From positions 992,001-1,056,000 of the forward strand of contig NZ_JACYFJ010000001.1 in the NCBI RefSeq assembly GCF_014855495.1: DNA of 64,000 nt, read 5' to 3'. Numbering within the stretch: the stretch's first letter is position 1; each line of letters opens with the position of its first letter. Below, one piece after another: positions 43,629 through 52,075 of this stretch. The stretch comes from Euzebyella saccharophila (GTDB lineage Bacteria > Bacteroidota > Bacteroidia > Flavobacteriales > Flavobacteriaceae). Made by a program: the position numbers and the translations under genes. The notes beneath the pieces were generated by a model. The model did not search any database and had not been told where the DNA came from. It was given only the letters and a program-made list of their open reading frames with translations.

Positions 43629-44705
43629 ATGAATATTACCCAAGAGGCATTAAAAGAGAGAATTAAGGAGCTTACCTGTTTATATGAGGTTTCCTCTTTT
43701 ATAGTAAATGCTTCGCAAGAGAATTTAGATGAGGTGTTAAGAGCCATTGCTTTTAGTGTAAAACGAGGCTTTCATCACCCAAATGAAACTCAGGTCGCTA
43801 TAAATGTTTCCGGAATGAAAATTGTTACCGGTAAAAGTACCGGGGACTGTAGTTTAAGATCTAATATTCAAGTTTTTAATAAGAAGGAGGGGCATATAAA
43901 GGTAACTGTTCAAAACTTTGAATTAGGTTTTCTTAATGAGGAACAGGCCTTGCTAGATAGTGTAGCCCTAAAATTGGGCAACCTTCTTGAAAAATTGCAA
44001 ATACAGGAAAATGAACGTTCCCTTAGGAGGCAAATGGAACGGGCAGGTAGGTTGGCTATTTTAGGGGAAATTACTGCAGGAATAGCGCATGAATTAAATA
44101 CTCCTTTGGCCAATATTTTAGGGTACGCAGAACTTTTAAAGTCAGATTTGGAAGACTGTAGTATGGGTACCCAAGACGTTGATAGAATTATCCAAAGCTC
44201 CATTTTTACACGTGAAGTAGTAAAAAAACTAATGTTCTTTGCCTGCGAAATGCCTCAGGAAATGAAAGAGATGGATATTGTTCCTCACATTAAAGGGGCA
44301 ATGGACCTCTTGGACAATTCCTTTAAAAAAGAGGAAGTCAAGTATAAGTTGGTAATAGCTAAGGAGAAAATTTGTTTAAAAGTAGATATTATACAGCTTA
44401 CCCAAATCATTTTTAACCTGATGATCAATGCGCTCTATTTTTCGCCAAAAGGAGGCTTGGTCCTATTGGAAGTCTTGGATGAGAACAACGGGGTAACGAT
44501 AAGAGTAGCTGATGAAGGACCGGGGTTAACGGAGAAAGCATTGGACAAAGTTTTTGAACCCTTTTTTACGACAAAACCTATTGGTGAAGGTTCAGGGTTG
44601 GGGCTTAGCGTGGTTCATGGTATTGTCGCTAGCCATAAAGGAACTATTGAGGCCGGTAACGGAAAGAAAAGAGGAGCGATTTTCACGGTAAAAATACCTA
44701 GGTAA
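43629..44705 (+). CDS. Sensor histidine kinase (NtrB/AtoS type)
   Basis: The 358-residue soluble kinase has an N-terminal sensory part of about 130 residues (GAF-like, unrecognised), a HisKA helix EITAGIAHELNTPLANIL with phospho-acceptor His154, and a HATPase domain (DEGPGLTEKALDKVFEPF, GEGSGLGLSVVHGIV). No membrane segment is visible, so it senses a cytoplasmic signal. It abuts the response-regulator gene, sharing a base in the stop/start. Confidence 0.92.
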   Translation: MNITQEALKERIKELTCLYEVSSFIVNASQENLDEVLRAIAFSVKRGFHHPNETQVAINVSGMKIVTGKSTGDCSLRSNIQVFNKKEGHIKVTVQNFELGFLNEEQALLDSVALKLGNLLEKLQIQENERSLRRQMERAGRLAILGEITAGIAHELNTPLANILGYAELLKSDLEDCSMGTQDVDRIIQSSIFTREVVKKLMFFACEMPQEMKEMDIVPHIKGAMDLLDNSFKKEEVKYKLVIAKEKICLKVDIIQLTQIIFNLMINALYFSPKGGLVLLEVLDENNGVTIRVADEGPGLTEKALDKVFEPFFTTKPIGEGSGLGLSVVHGIVASHKGTIEAGNGKKRGAIFTVKIPR

Positions 44706-46045
44706 TGGAATTACGAAAAGAGAATGTACTTATAGTTGATGATGATATTGGCATATTAGAATTGTTGCAAAGGCATTTGCTGTCATGGAACCTCCATTGT
44801 TACAAGGCTATTTCCGTTAAGGAAGCGGTGGCTATTCTGCGTGATGCAAAAATTGATCTACTAATTACAGATTTGAAAATGCCACATGTTGATGGTTTTG
44901 AACTGATCAAATTTGTATCTGAACATTATCCTCAAATACCAAAATTGGTCATTACGGGGTATCCCTCTGTTCAGGGTTCCCTCCAATCCATTAAATCCGG
45001 GGTGGCAGACTATCTAACCAAACCTTTTACCAAACAGGAGTTAGCGCAGGCTATAGAAAAATCAATTGGTGGTTTGGAAGCAAACGTTCAACAAAATAAA
45101 AAGGTAGCCTTACCAAAGATTAAAAATCAACCTAAACCCTATAAGGAAATTGTTGGAAAATCCGATGCGATAAAAAAGGTTTTTCAGCTTATGGATCGTG
45201 TTAAGGATAATAAGGCAACGGTTTTAATTAATGGGGAAAGTGGAACAGGAAAAGAACTGGTGGCTCAAGGAATACATTTTGGGGGAAAGTTTTCTAGGGC
45301 CCCGTTCATTCCTGTCAATTGTGGGGCCATAGCAGAAAATTTATTGGAATCAGAACTTTTTGGTTATGTCAAAGGAGCCTACACAGGAGCGGATTCTACT
45401 AGAGATGGTTATTTTCAGGCAGCCAATGGAGGTACGCTCTTTTTAGATGAAATAGGGAGTGCTTCCTTGGCAGTACAGACCAGATTGTTACGCGTTTTAC
45501 AGGAAAGGGAAGTTGTTAAAGTAGGCTCTAGAAAACCAGAAAAGATTGAGGTTCGGGTCATAGCTGCCACCAATGAAAAACTCACCAAGTTAATTGAAGC
45601 AAAAAGATTTAGGGAGGACCTGTACTACAGGTTGACCGTTGTGGAAATTGAAATGCCACCTTTAAGAAAAAGGATAGGGGATATACCCCTTTTAGTGGAG
45701 CGTTTTTTATTTAAATATGGATTGGAATACCGTAACGGTTATGTGAAAATAGATGATGAAGCTCTGGGAGTGCTTAAAAGATACAGCTGGCCGGGAAACG
45801 TACGGGAACTGGAAAACGTGGTGCAAAGAGCGGTAATTATGGGCAATGGTAGCTTGGGACTCGAGCATTTGCCGGACACTATTAAGTATCAAATAGATTT
45901 TCCTGATGATGATTTAATGCCCTTAAAGGAAGTGGAAAGGCGATACATTCAAAAAGTGCTGAACCGTATGGAAAATAACAAGACCAAGGCAGCTGAAATT
46001 TTGGGTATCACTAGAAAAACCCTGAGAAAGAAGTTGGTAAATTAA
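44705..46045 (+). CDS. Sigma-54-dependent response regulator (NtrC/ZraR type)
   Basis: The 446-residue protein has a receiver domain with Asp56 (LLITDLKMPHVDGFE), an AAA+ domain with Walker A GESGTGKE at 177-184 and the sigma-54 loop GAYTGA at 224-229 (a variant of GAFTGA), and a Fis-type helix-turn-helix at the C-terminus (NNKTKAAEILGITRKTLRKK). It should activate sigma-54 promoters when phosphorylated by the preceding kinase. The GreA/Rnk-like and stress-protein genes follow and may be targets. Confidence 0.94.
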   Translation: MELRKENVLIVDDDIGILELLQRHLLSWNLHCYKAISVKEAVAILRDAKIDLLITDLKMPHVDGFELIKFVSEHYPQIPKLVITGYPSVQGSLQSIKSGVADYLTKPFTKQELAQAIEKSIGGLEANVQQNKKVALPKIKNQPKPYKEIVGKSDAIKKVFQLMDRVKDNKATVLINGESGTGKELVAQGIHFGGKFSRAPFIPVNCGAIAENLLESELFGYVKGAYTGADSTRDGYFQAANGGTLFLDEIGSASLAVQTRLLRVLQEREVVKVGSRKPEKIEVRVIAATNEKLTKLIEAKRFREDLYYRLTVVEIEMPPLRKRIGDIPLLVERFLFKYGLEYRNGYVKIDDEALGVLKRYSWPGNVRELENVVQRAVIMGNGSLGLEHLPDTIKYQIDFPDDDLMPLKEVERRYIQKVLNRMENNKTKAAEILGITRKTLRKKLVN

Positions 46046-46302
46046 TTTCTAAAGAGGTAATCTTTTCTGTTTTAGTGGTTACCATTATTTAAATGAGATA
46101 CAAAATACCCAACTGGGTTATTAGGTTCCACTCTCAATATTTTCTTTTTATTCATAAAGTATTTGCAAGATTCTGGTAGTTAGATGTTTACGGTTGGTTT
46201 AGGTGAGTGCTTGTATTACTGGCATAGCTATTGTCTTTTAGTAGGCACCATCATTTTCAAAGAGTTAAAAATAATCTTTTTGGAGCCATAACAATACGGA
46301 AT

Positions 46303-46722
46303 ATGAAATACGAAAGACTGATTATAGAGAAGAAAGAATATGTTTTGCTTAAACGTCTTTTGAATGTTTCTGGACATACCGGAGATGAAAGCATAAAAAC
46401 TTCCATTATTAAATTAAGTGCTGAGTTAACAGATGCCAAAATTGTTGACAACCATGAGATACCTACAGATGTAGTTAGGTTTAATAGTAATGTTACTATC
46501 TCCTCTTCTGAGGGGTGGGAGCGAACCATTCAATTGGTAATGCCCTCTGAAAGAAATTTTAAAGAGGGAAAAATATCGGTTCTTACCCCTATGGGAGCGG
46601 CCCTATTTGGTTATGCTTCAGGAGATGAGGTAGAATGGCAATTTCCGTCTGGATTTAAAAAAATAAAAATTAGGCAGGTAGAGCAAGAGCCGTTTTATAA
46701 AAGCATGGATGTGCCCATATAA
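46303..46722 (+). CDS. GreA/Rnk-like transcript-factor homologue
   Basis: From ATG at 46303 the protein has 139 residues with the GreA/GreB C-terminal fold (TIQLVMPSERNFKEGKISVLTPMGAALFGYASGDEVEWQFPSG). It lacks the long N-terminal coiled coil of GreA. This fits Rnk-like proteins that bind RNA polymerase. The upstream frame from 46231 was ignored as it lacks a family match. Confidence 0.8.
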   Translation: MKYERLIIEKKEYVLLKRLLNVSGHTGDESIKTSIIKLSAELTDAKIVDNHEIPTDVVRFNSNVTISSSEGWERTIQLVMPSERNFKEGKISVLTPMGAALFGYASGDEVEWQFPSGFKKIKIRQVEQEPFYKSMDVPI

Positions 46723-46732
46723 TTTTAAAGGT

Positions 46733-47140
46733 ATGAAAAATGAATATTTGGAAATATATCATCATGATAGCGATAGAACAGTGACCCACAAGTTAAATTC
46801 TTTAGAATTACGAGGCTGGATAACTACTTTAAAATATGTGCAAAAAGAAATAGGAAGTCTAGTGGACATCTGTTCAAATGAAATAAGAAGTAAGCTAAAG
46901 GATAGTGACCTTTTTGTAAAGTTTGACAAGAAAAAGGAGGAGAACGCAAGAATTTTGGAAATACTTACCCGTTACTCTCATTCAAGGTCATCTATAATGG
47001 AGTGCGATGAAATGGAATGTGATATGGCTTACATTAAAGAACATGAAATGTATAGAAAAAGTTATCACTACCATTTAGATAAATATAGAATGCTAAAGGA
47101 AGAGTTTTTTGCAAAAATGAGGAAGAAGCTGGTGAGCTAA
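46733..47140 (+). CDS. Hypothetical protein of 135 residues
   Basis: The ATG at 46733 lies 10 nt after the GreA/Rnk-like gene. The protein is helical and charged (LEIYHHDSDRTVTHKLNSLE, EEFFAKMRKKLVS), without signal peptide or membrane span, and rich in His/Met/Cys in the middle (MECDEMECDMAYIK). I do not recognise the family. It is probably co-transcribed with the preceding and perhaps the next gene. Confidence 0.6.
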   Translation: MKNEYLEIYHHDSDRTVTHKLNSLELRGWITTLKYVQKEIGSLVDICSNEIRSKLKDSDLFVKFDKKKEENARILEILTRYSHSRSSIMECDEMECDMAYIKEHEMYRKSYHYHLDKYRMLKEEFFAKMRKKLVS

Positions 47141-47199
47141 CCGATTGTAACTAGCGGTATGGATCAAGTCAATTATTAACTAACATAAAAAGTGAACTT

Positions 47200-48045
47200 A
47201 TGAGTAAGAAGATTTTAGTACCCGTTCATCATTTAAAGGAATCTGTAAAGGCGTTGGAATACCTTTCAAACCTTTTTGCCAGGCAGGAGTGTACGTTCTA
47301 CTTGCTTCACACCTATAGTTATAAAATGACCGGCCTGGATTCGTTACAACTATTACATGAAGATGAAGCATTCTTCGCGAAACCCAAAGAGGCCTCCGAA
47401 AAACTTATTTTAAGTATTAAAGCAAAGTTTGTAAGTGCCCACCTGAATAATAGGCACACTTTTAAGGAGGTGTCTGAATGTTCCAATTTGGTGTCTTCTA
47501 TTAACAGGAACGTTTCAAAATTTCAAATAGATATTGTTGCGGTTTCTATGCAAGCTATTCAAAAAGGGCTATATAGCTTTTATAATTCCAAAACAACAAA
47601 TATTCTGGAAAAAGTTCGTAGTTGCCCTGTAATGGTGTTGCCATCTACGGTAGTGCCCTCCAATAGGAGTAAGATAGTATTTGCCTCTAATTTTATAGAA
47701 CCTATGGGGCAGGGGGAGTTGGCGCAACTGATCAATATTTTTGGGAATACCAATATAGATTTTAAAATTGTTCAAGTAGGAGATGAAAGTTTTCTGTCTG
47801 ATGCGCAAATAGAGAATAGGGGTACTTTTCGGGTAAGTCTTTCCGGTATTTCAAAATCTCCTGTAAAGGAAGCATTTGTAAATTCTCTTGATAGCCTTAA
47901 AGGTTATGGTCATGAACATACCAAAAGTATTATATGTCTTTTAGACGGTAAGCCTTCATTTTTACGAAGATTAGGCTTTGCCAAATCTCCTATCACAACC
48001 TTGGGTCCCATCAGCAAAATTCCATTGATAGCATTGCATGTATGA
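47200..48045 (+). CDS. Universal stress protein (UspA domain)
   Basis: The 281-residue protein has the UspA pattern: MSKKILVPVHHLKESVKALEYLSNLFARQE at the start and FQIDIVAVSMQ...ILEKVRSCPVMVLP in the first domain. The second half looks like a degenerate second domain. The usual G-x2-G-x9-G(S/T) ATP motif is not seen, so nucleotide binding is uncertain. The stop codon overlaps the ATG of a tiny membrane-protein gene. Confidence 0.85.
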   Translation: MSKKILVPVHHLKESVKALEYLSNLFARQECTFYLLHTYSYKMTGLDSLQLLHEDEAFFAKPKEASEKLILSIKAKFVSAHLNNRHTFKEVSECSNLVSSINRNVSKFQIDIVAVSMQAIQKGLYSFYNSKTTNILEKVRSCPVMVLPSTVVPSNRSKIVFASNFIEPMGQGELAQLINIFGNTNIDFKIVQVGDESFLSDAQIENRGTFRVSLSGISKSPVKEAFVNSLDSLKGYGHEHTKSIICLLDGKPSFLRRLGFAKSPITTLGPISKIPLIALHV

Positions 48046-48155
48046 GACATAATAAGAAAAAGGATTTTACATTTAAACTTACGCTTATTGTTATTGGTAT
48101 TATAATTGCCGTGGTACTATGTTTATTGGTGCCAGCTCCCATTTTTGTGGATTAA
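48042..48155 (+). CDS. 37-residue single-pass membrane peptide
   Basis: An ATG overlapping the stop of the stress-protein gene by 4 nt (ATGA) opens a 37-codon frame ending with TAA at 48153. It has a basic N-terminus (MRHNKKKDF) followed by one hydrophobic helix (TLIVIGIIIAVVLCLLVP). Translational coupling and the clean TM design support a real gene. It is too short for the usual ORF limits. Confidence 0.55.
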   Translation: MRHNKKKDFTFKLTLIVIGIIIAVVLCLLVPAPIFVD

Positions 48156-48184
48156 TAACTGCTGGAATAGGTTGTTCTTTTATT

Positions 48185-48547
48185 TTATCGCACCTCTAAC
48201 TCGGTTTCAATTCTTGCCTTTAGTTGATTTAGTTTGGCCTTGTTTTCCCGGTGTATGGACACTTCATGAAACAGCTCTATGGCCAACGCCTTTTTTGCTG
48301 GTTGTTCAAAGCGTTCTGGTTTGCACCTCTTGATCAGTGATGTATAGGTCTTTTGAGCTTCATGAGAGTCCGGTGTATCTTCAGTTGTAACAACTAATTT
48401 CCATTTTTTGATCTCATTGTATTTTTTCTTATCCTTTCTAAAATTTCTTTGAACGCCTATTAAAACACCTGTCATAATAAGTATGACCAATACTTCTATT
48501 AAAATTGTGGCCTGCCACCAATTTATTTCTGCCAGTGCGTTTAACAT
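48185..48547 (-). CDS. Small membrane-anchored hypothetical protein
   Basis: The 120-residue protein has an N-terminal helix (WWQATILIEVLVILIMTGVLIGV) and a long charged, helical C-terminus. It reads toward the stress-protein operon. I do not recognise it. Confidence 0.6.
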   Translation of the reverse strand: MLNALAEINWWQATILIEVLVILIMTGVLIGVQRNFRKDKKKYNEIKKWKLVVTTEDTPDSHEAQKTYTSLIKRCKPERFEQPAKKALAIELFHEVSIHRENKAKLNQLKARIETELEVR

Positions 48548-48781
48548 GAATTATTTTATGCGATATCTTATTTATTAGGAAAGACCAAGTCCACCATTGT
48601 AAGGGATCCCCCAATCCTCTTAGTGGCAGACCGGTCTTATATTGTTCTTGCACTACGTTCTATGGCAATGCTACATTTTGTTAACCTCTAATGTTTTCGG
48701 TTTGTTGGGTAAACCTACGGAGATAAGAATTCTAAACTTTACGGATTTCCGTAAGGCGGTAAAAAATCTTTGAAGAGAAAA

Positions 48782-49447
48782 TTATATTTTACCTAATTTC
48801 ACCAGTTTGGCAATTAGGTGGTGGGTGTTCTTTGCACCAAACTTATCAAAAAGTCGGCCTACCTTTTTGTCTATGGTACTCTCGCTGCTGGGGCTTATTT
48901 TTTCTTCTTTCAATTTCTGTGAAATTTCCTTTTTGGTAAGGCCTTCAGAAAGGTTTTGAAGAATAAAAAGGTCATAGGAATCCAGTTCTAGAACTTGGTT
49001 AGAAGTATTAAGATTGATTTGAGGAGATACATAGGTTCTGTTCTGCAAGGTTTCCTGTATGGCCATGACCAGCTCATTTAAACTATTGCGCCCTTTGCAG
49101 ACGTACCCGTTAATTTTATAGTCCTTGAACAGGGAGTTTATTTCCATTGGATTGTCAACCATGCTGTTTACAATAATTTTTATGTTGGAATCCAACTTTC
49201 TAATAGCTCCGATCAAATCTTTGCCAGACTTCAACCTTCTTTCTACCGGGCCTTCTTGAAAGGATAGATCTGTTACCAAAAGGTCAAATGGTTCCCCATC
49301 ATTGTGGGCCACCTTTATTCTGTTAAAAGCATTATCACAATAAAGTTCTTCCTGTATATGTTCTGCTTGTAGCTTGTTTTCCAAAGTATTGGCAATGCCC
49401 TTGTTAGTATCTTGAAAATCTTCGGCAATGAGTATTTTTTTAAACAT
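48782..49447 (-). CDS. NarL/LuxR-type response regulator
   Basis: The 221-residue protein has a receiver domain (acidic Asp10, phospho-acceptor Asp60 in LLVTDLSF) and a C-terminal LuxR-like helix-turn-helix (ILQNLSEGLTKKEISQKLKEEKISPSSESTIDKKVGRLFDKFGAKN). ATG at 49447 starts it; a longer frame to 49606 overlaps the kinase gene and has no receiver features. It is the partner of the TPR kinase just upstream. Confidence 0.88.
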   Translation of the reverse strand: MFKKILIAEDFQDTNKGIANTLENKLQAEHIQEELYCDNAFNRIKVAHNDGEPFDLLVTDLSFQEGPVERRLKSGKDLIGAIRKLDSNIKIIVNSMVDNPMEINSLFKDYKINGYVCKGRNSLNELVMAIQETLQNRTYVSPQINLNTSNQVLELDSYDLFILQNLSEGLTKKEISQKLKEEKISPSSESTIDKKVGRLFDKFGAKNTHHLIAKLVKLGKI

Positions 49448-49457
49448 ATGGAAGCTG

Positions 49458-51389
49458 TTATCGCGGAATTTCAATGAGAGCTTTAAAGCCCTCTCCCTTG
49501 TTGGACTCAAAAGTAATGCTTCCTCCAATGGAAAGAATACGCTTTTCCGTAATGAGGAGTCCGTTTTTTTTAAGTAGGTCTTTTTTTGAGGCACCAACGC
49601 CATCATCTATATACTCAATAAGTAGGTTTTTGTTTTTGATTTTAAATTGCAAACCCACTAATGAAGCGTTACTGTGCTTTTGCATATTGATCATCAATTC
49701 TTGAAGTACTTTATAAATGGTTCTTTTAGTTAATTCAGACAGGGAGTTCCATTCAATTTCCTTACTTCCGGTAACCAACAATTGGGCATCTTGGCAATAG
49801 GTGCCCATCATACCAAAAAGGCTCTCTTTAAAATTTGGGCCTGTATCTACGTCATTAATTTTTCTGGAGAATTTTCTACTCTGGTCATATAAACCACCAA
49901 TTACGTCTAACACGTCATTGGATTGATGGTTGTTTTGCAGCATAATCATTGCGTGGTTGAGTTTGGAGCCAAAATCATCATGCATTTTCTTTGAAAGGGA
50001 AGCCTCCGTTTCATAAATTGCCCGTAATTGGGCATTTTTGCTTTCTTGCTTTAGGCGTTTGTTCCGCTGGATGATAAAATAGGATGCAAACATAGAAAAC
50101 ACCAAAAGTACAATTAAGGTAGCTACCGCTATGATACGTTGATTTTTAAACTTTATAGTCTGCAATTCTTGCTCAGCGTGGGCTTTTTCTAATCTTAAAA
50201 TGGATCCTTGCTTCTGTTTATCGTCATAGATGTATTTGGCAAATTGTGTCTTAACCTTTAATTCCTGCGCATAGATACTGTCCTGTAATTGGATATACCT
50301 ATTTTTTAAGGCGATGTTAGTGGGTTCTAAATCCAATAACATTTGAAGGGCATCAATTTCTGCTCTTGGAATCCTTAAACGTTTTGATAGGTGAATGACA
50401 CTGTCTAAATAGATTTTTGTCTGTGAAGGATTTTGTTTTTTAAAAAATTCCGCTAAATGGGTATAGCTGGCAATTTGTCCTCGGTAGTCTTTTAGATTCC
50501 TTCTTATCTTTAGAGGGGTAACAAAGTTTTCCTTTTTTACTTTTTCCCCGTTCAGCCATTGTGTGTAAGCGAGGTTGTCCAATACTCGGGCATATTGTCG
50601 TTTATTTGTTCTGAGGAGACTGTCATCTACAATGCTTTCTAATAGCTGATAGGCCTTTTTGAAATTAGAAATGTCAATATAGGTCGTTGCCAAATTATTG
50701 GTAAAGACCAATTTGTCCATTTTGCTATTGGAAATTGTTACCGCCTGTAGGTAGGACTCAATGGCCTCCTCATAATTGAGTAGTTTTCTATGGTTGGTGC
50801 CTAAGCTATTATAGCATTGGGCAATCATCGTGGAATCCTTCATATACCTTAAACCCTCTACCAAGGTCTCTTTGCTGCCAAAGAAGTCATTTTGGTCTTT
50901 TTGAATAACACCAATGTTCAAAAGGGTTTGCGCCACTTGGGTACTGTCCTTTAACTTTAAGTGATAGTTTTTGGCCTTGGTATAGTGTAAAACGGCCTCA
51001 GGAAAATTATGGTTGTTTTGAGACTGATAATAGCCTAAGAGGTAGTGGTATTTTGCAAGAGCTTTGTTGTTTTCAATCTTTGGCTCTTTTGCTTCCAACA
51101 ATTTTCCGTAATGTAATAAGCTATCAAATTCCCGAAGTTGAAAATGAAGAAATGACTTATAGGAAAGCACTTCGCCTAAGACAGAGTCGTTCTCATGGGT
51201 GAATTGTTTTTGGTAGGCTTTATTAATGGATTCCTTCCTCTGCTTCAGGGTATATTCTTTATTATATGCGCGTTCAATTTGGGAAGCATCGCTGTTATCA
51301 TCACGTGTATTTAGATTGTTTTCAATCGTGCTTTTTTGGGAACAGGAACCCCATAGTACGATAATTAGGAATGGGAGAATTGTTCTCAG
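49458..51389 (-). CDS. TPR-repeat sensor histidine kinase (HisKA_3), non-ATG start
   Basis: The protein has TPR repeats (HYTKAKNYHLKLKDSTQVAQ; GTNHRKLLNYEEAIESYLQA), one membrane helix (IIAVATLIVLLVFSMFASYFI), a HisKA_3 part (KKMHDDFGSKLNHAM) and a degenerate HATPase (YIDDGVGASKKDL). A GTG at 51170 would skip a clear lipoprotein signal. Reading on to CTG at 51389 gives MRTILPFLIIVLWGSC, about 643 residues. No ATG is in frame, so a CTG or other rare start, or a base error, is needed. It pairs with the regulator gene 10 nt downstream. Confidence 0.8.
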   Translation of the reverse strand: MRTILPFLIIVLWGSCSQKSTIENNLNTRDDNSDASQIERAYNKEYTLKQRKESINKAYQKQFTHENDSVLGEVLSYKSFLHFQLREFDSLLHYGKLLEAKEPKIENNKALAKYHYLLGYYQSQNNHNFPEAVLHYTKAKNYHLKLKDSTQVAQTLLNIGVIQKDQNDFFGSKETLVEGLRYMKDSTMIAQCYNSLGTNHRKLLNYEEAIESYLQAVTISNSKMDKLVFTNNLATTYIDISNFKKAYQLLESIVDDSLLRTNKRQYARVLDNLAYTQWLNGEKVKKENFVTPLKIRRNLKDYRGQIASYTHLAEFFKKQNPSQTKIYLDSVIHLSKRLRIPRAEIDALQMLLDLEPTNIALKNRYIQLQDSIYAQELKVKTQFAKYIYDDKQKQGSILRLEKAHAEQELQTIKFKNQRIIAVATLIVLLVFSMFASYFIIQRNKRLKQESKNAQLRAIYETEASLSKKMHDDFGSKLNHAMIMLQNNHQSNDVLDVIGGLYDQSRKFSRKINDVDTGPNFKESLFGMMGTYCQDAQLLVTGSKEIEWNSLSELTKRTIYKVLQELMINMQKHSNASLVGLQFKIKNKNLLIEYIDDGVGASKKDLLKKNGLLITEKRILSIGGSITFESNKGEGFKALIEIPR

Positions 51390-51611
51390 TTTGGTCTGGT
51401 TAATAGGTTGCGAATGATGCTTAGGTGAACCAAATTAAGCAAAAAAATGGACATAAAATTTTGGTGAAAGATAGTTTGTTATGTGTTTATTAATAAAACC
51501 TGAAGTTTTATGTTATTTTTAAAAAAGTTGAAAATAAATATATTAATAGTTTTTAAACGTTTACAAATGAAAGTAATTGTTTTATAACCGAGTGTAGTTT
51601 GAATCCCGTTT

Positions 51612-51619
51612 TATGTTTG
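51612..51619 (+). promoter_or_regulatory. -7 box of ssb
   Basis: TATGTTTG matches TAnnTTTG, about 58 nt before the ssb start. Confidence 0.4.
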
Positions 51620-51676
51620 CAGTGTCGGTGGTTAAGAATGCCGATAGTATTAACTGTTTAACGTAAAACTTATATT

Positions 51677-52009
51677 ATGAACGCCTTAAAAAACAAAGTA
51701 CAGTTGATTGGAAACTTGGGTCAAGACCCAGAAATTGTAACCCTGGAAAATGGAAGTAAACTTGCCAAATTTTCCATAGCCACTAGCGAGAGCTATAAGA
51801 ATGCGCAGGGAGTAAAAGTAGAAGATGTACAATGGCATAATGTGGTAGCTTGGGGAAAAACTGCGGACATCGTTGAAAACTATTTGGAAAAGGGAAAGCA
51901 GGTTGCCGTAGAAGGTAAGCTTACCCATAGGTCCTATGAAACTAAAGAGGGAGAGAAGCGGTACATTACCGAGGTAAGATGTAATGAACTGTTGATGCTC
52001 GGAAAGTAA
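51677..52009 (+). CDS. ssb: Single-stranded DNA-binding protein
   Basis: The 110-residue protein is an OB-fold SSB: VQLIGNLGQDPEIVTLENGSKLAKFSIATSES and VQWHNVVAWGKTADIVENYLEKGKQVAVEGKL. The acidic C-terminal tail of housekeeping SSB is absent, so it is probably a second, short SSB, for example used in competence, repair or a special replication step. It is a single gene with its own terminator. Confidence 0.94.
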   Translation: MNALKNKVQLIGNLGQDPEIVTLENGSKLAKFSIATSESYKNAQGVKVEDVQWHNVVAWGKTADIVENYLEKGKQVAVEGKLTHRSYETKEGEKRYITEVRCNELLMLGK

Positions 52010-52027
52010 TTGATGAATTTGACTTGT

Positions 52028-52055
52028 AAAGGGCGGTGAAAACCGTCCTTTTTTA
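52028..52055 (+). terminator. Rho-independent terminator behind ssb
   Basis: AAAGGGCGGT pairs with ACCGTCCTTT (one G-T pair) around a GAAA tetraloop and is followed by a T-run. It may also stop transcription of the opposite operon. Confidence 0.8.
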
Positions 52056-52075
52056 TTTTAGATAATTACAAGGGA

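Noticed and set aside
49458-51170. Kinase starting at GTG 51170
   Set aside because: It cuts off an evident lipoprotein signal and part of the TPR region; the frame stays open to 51434.
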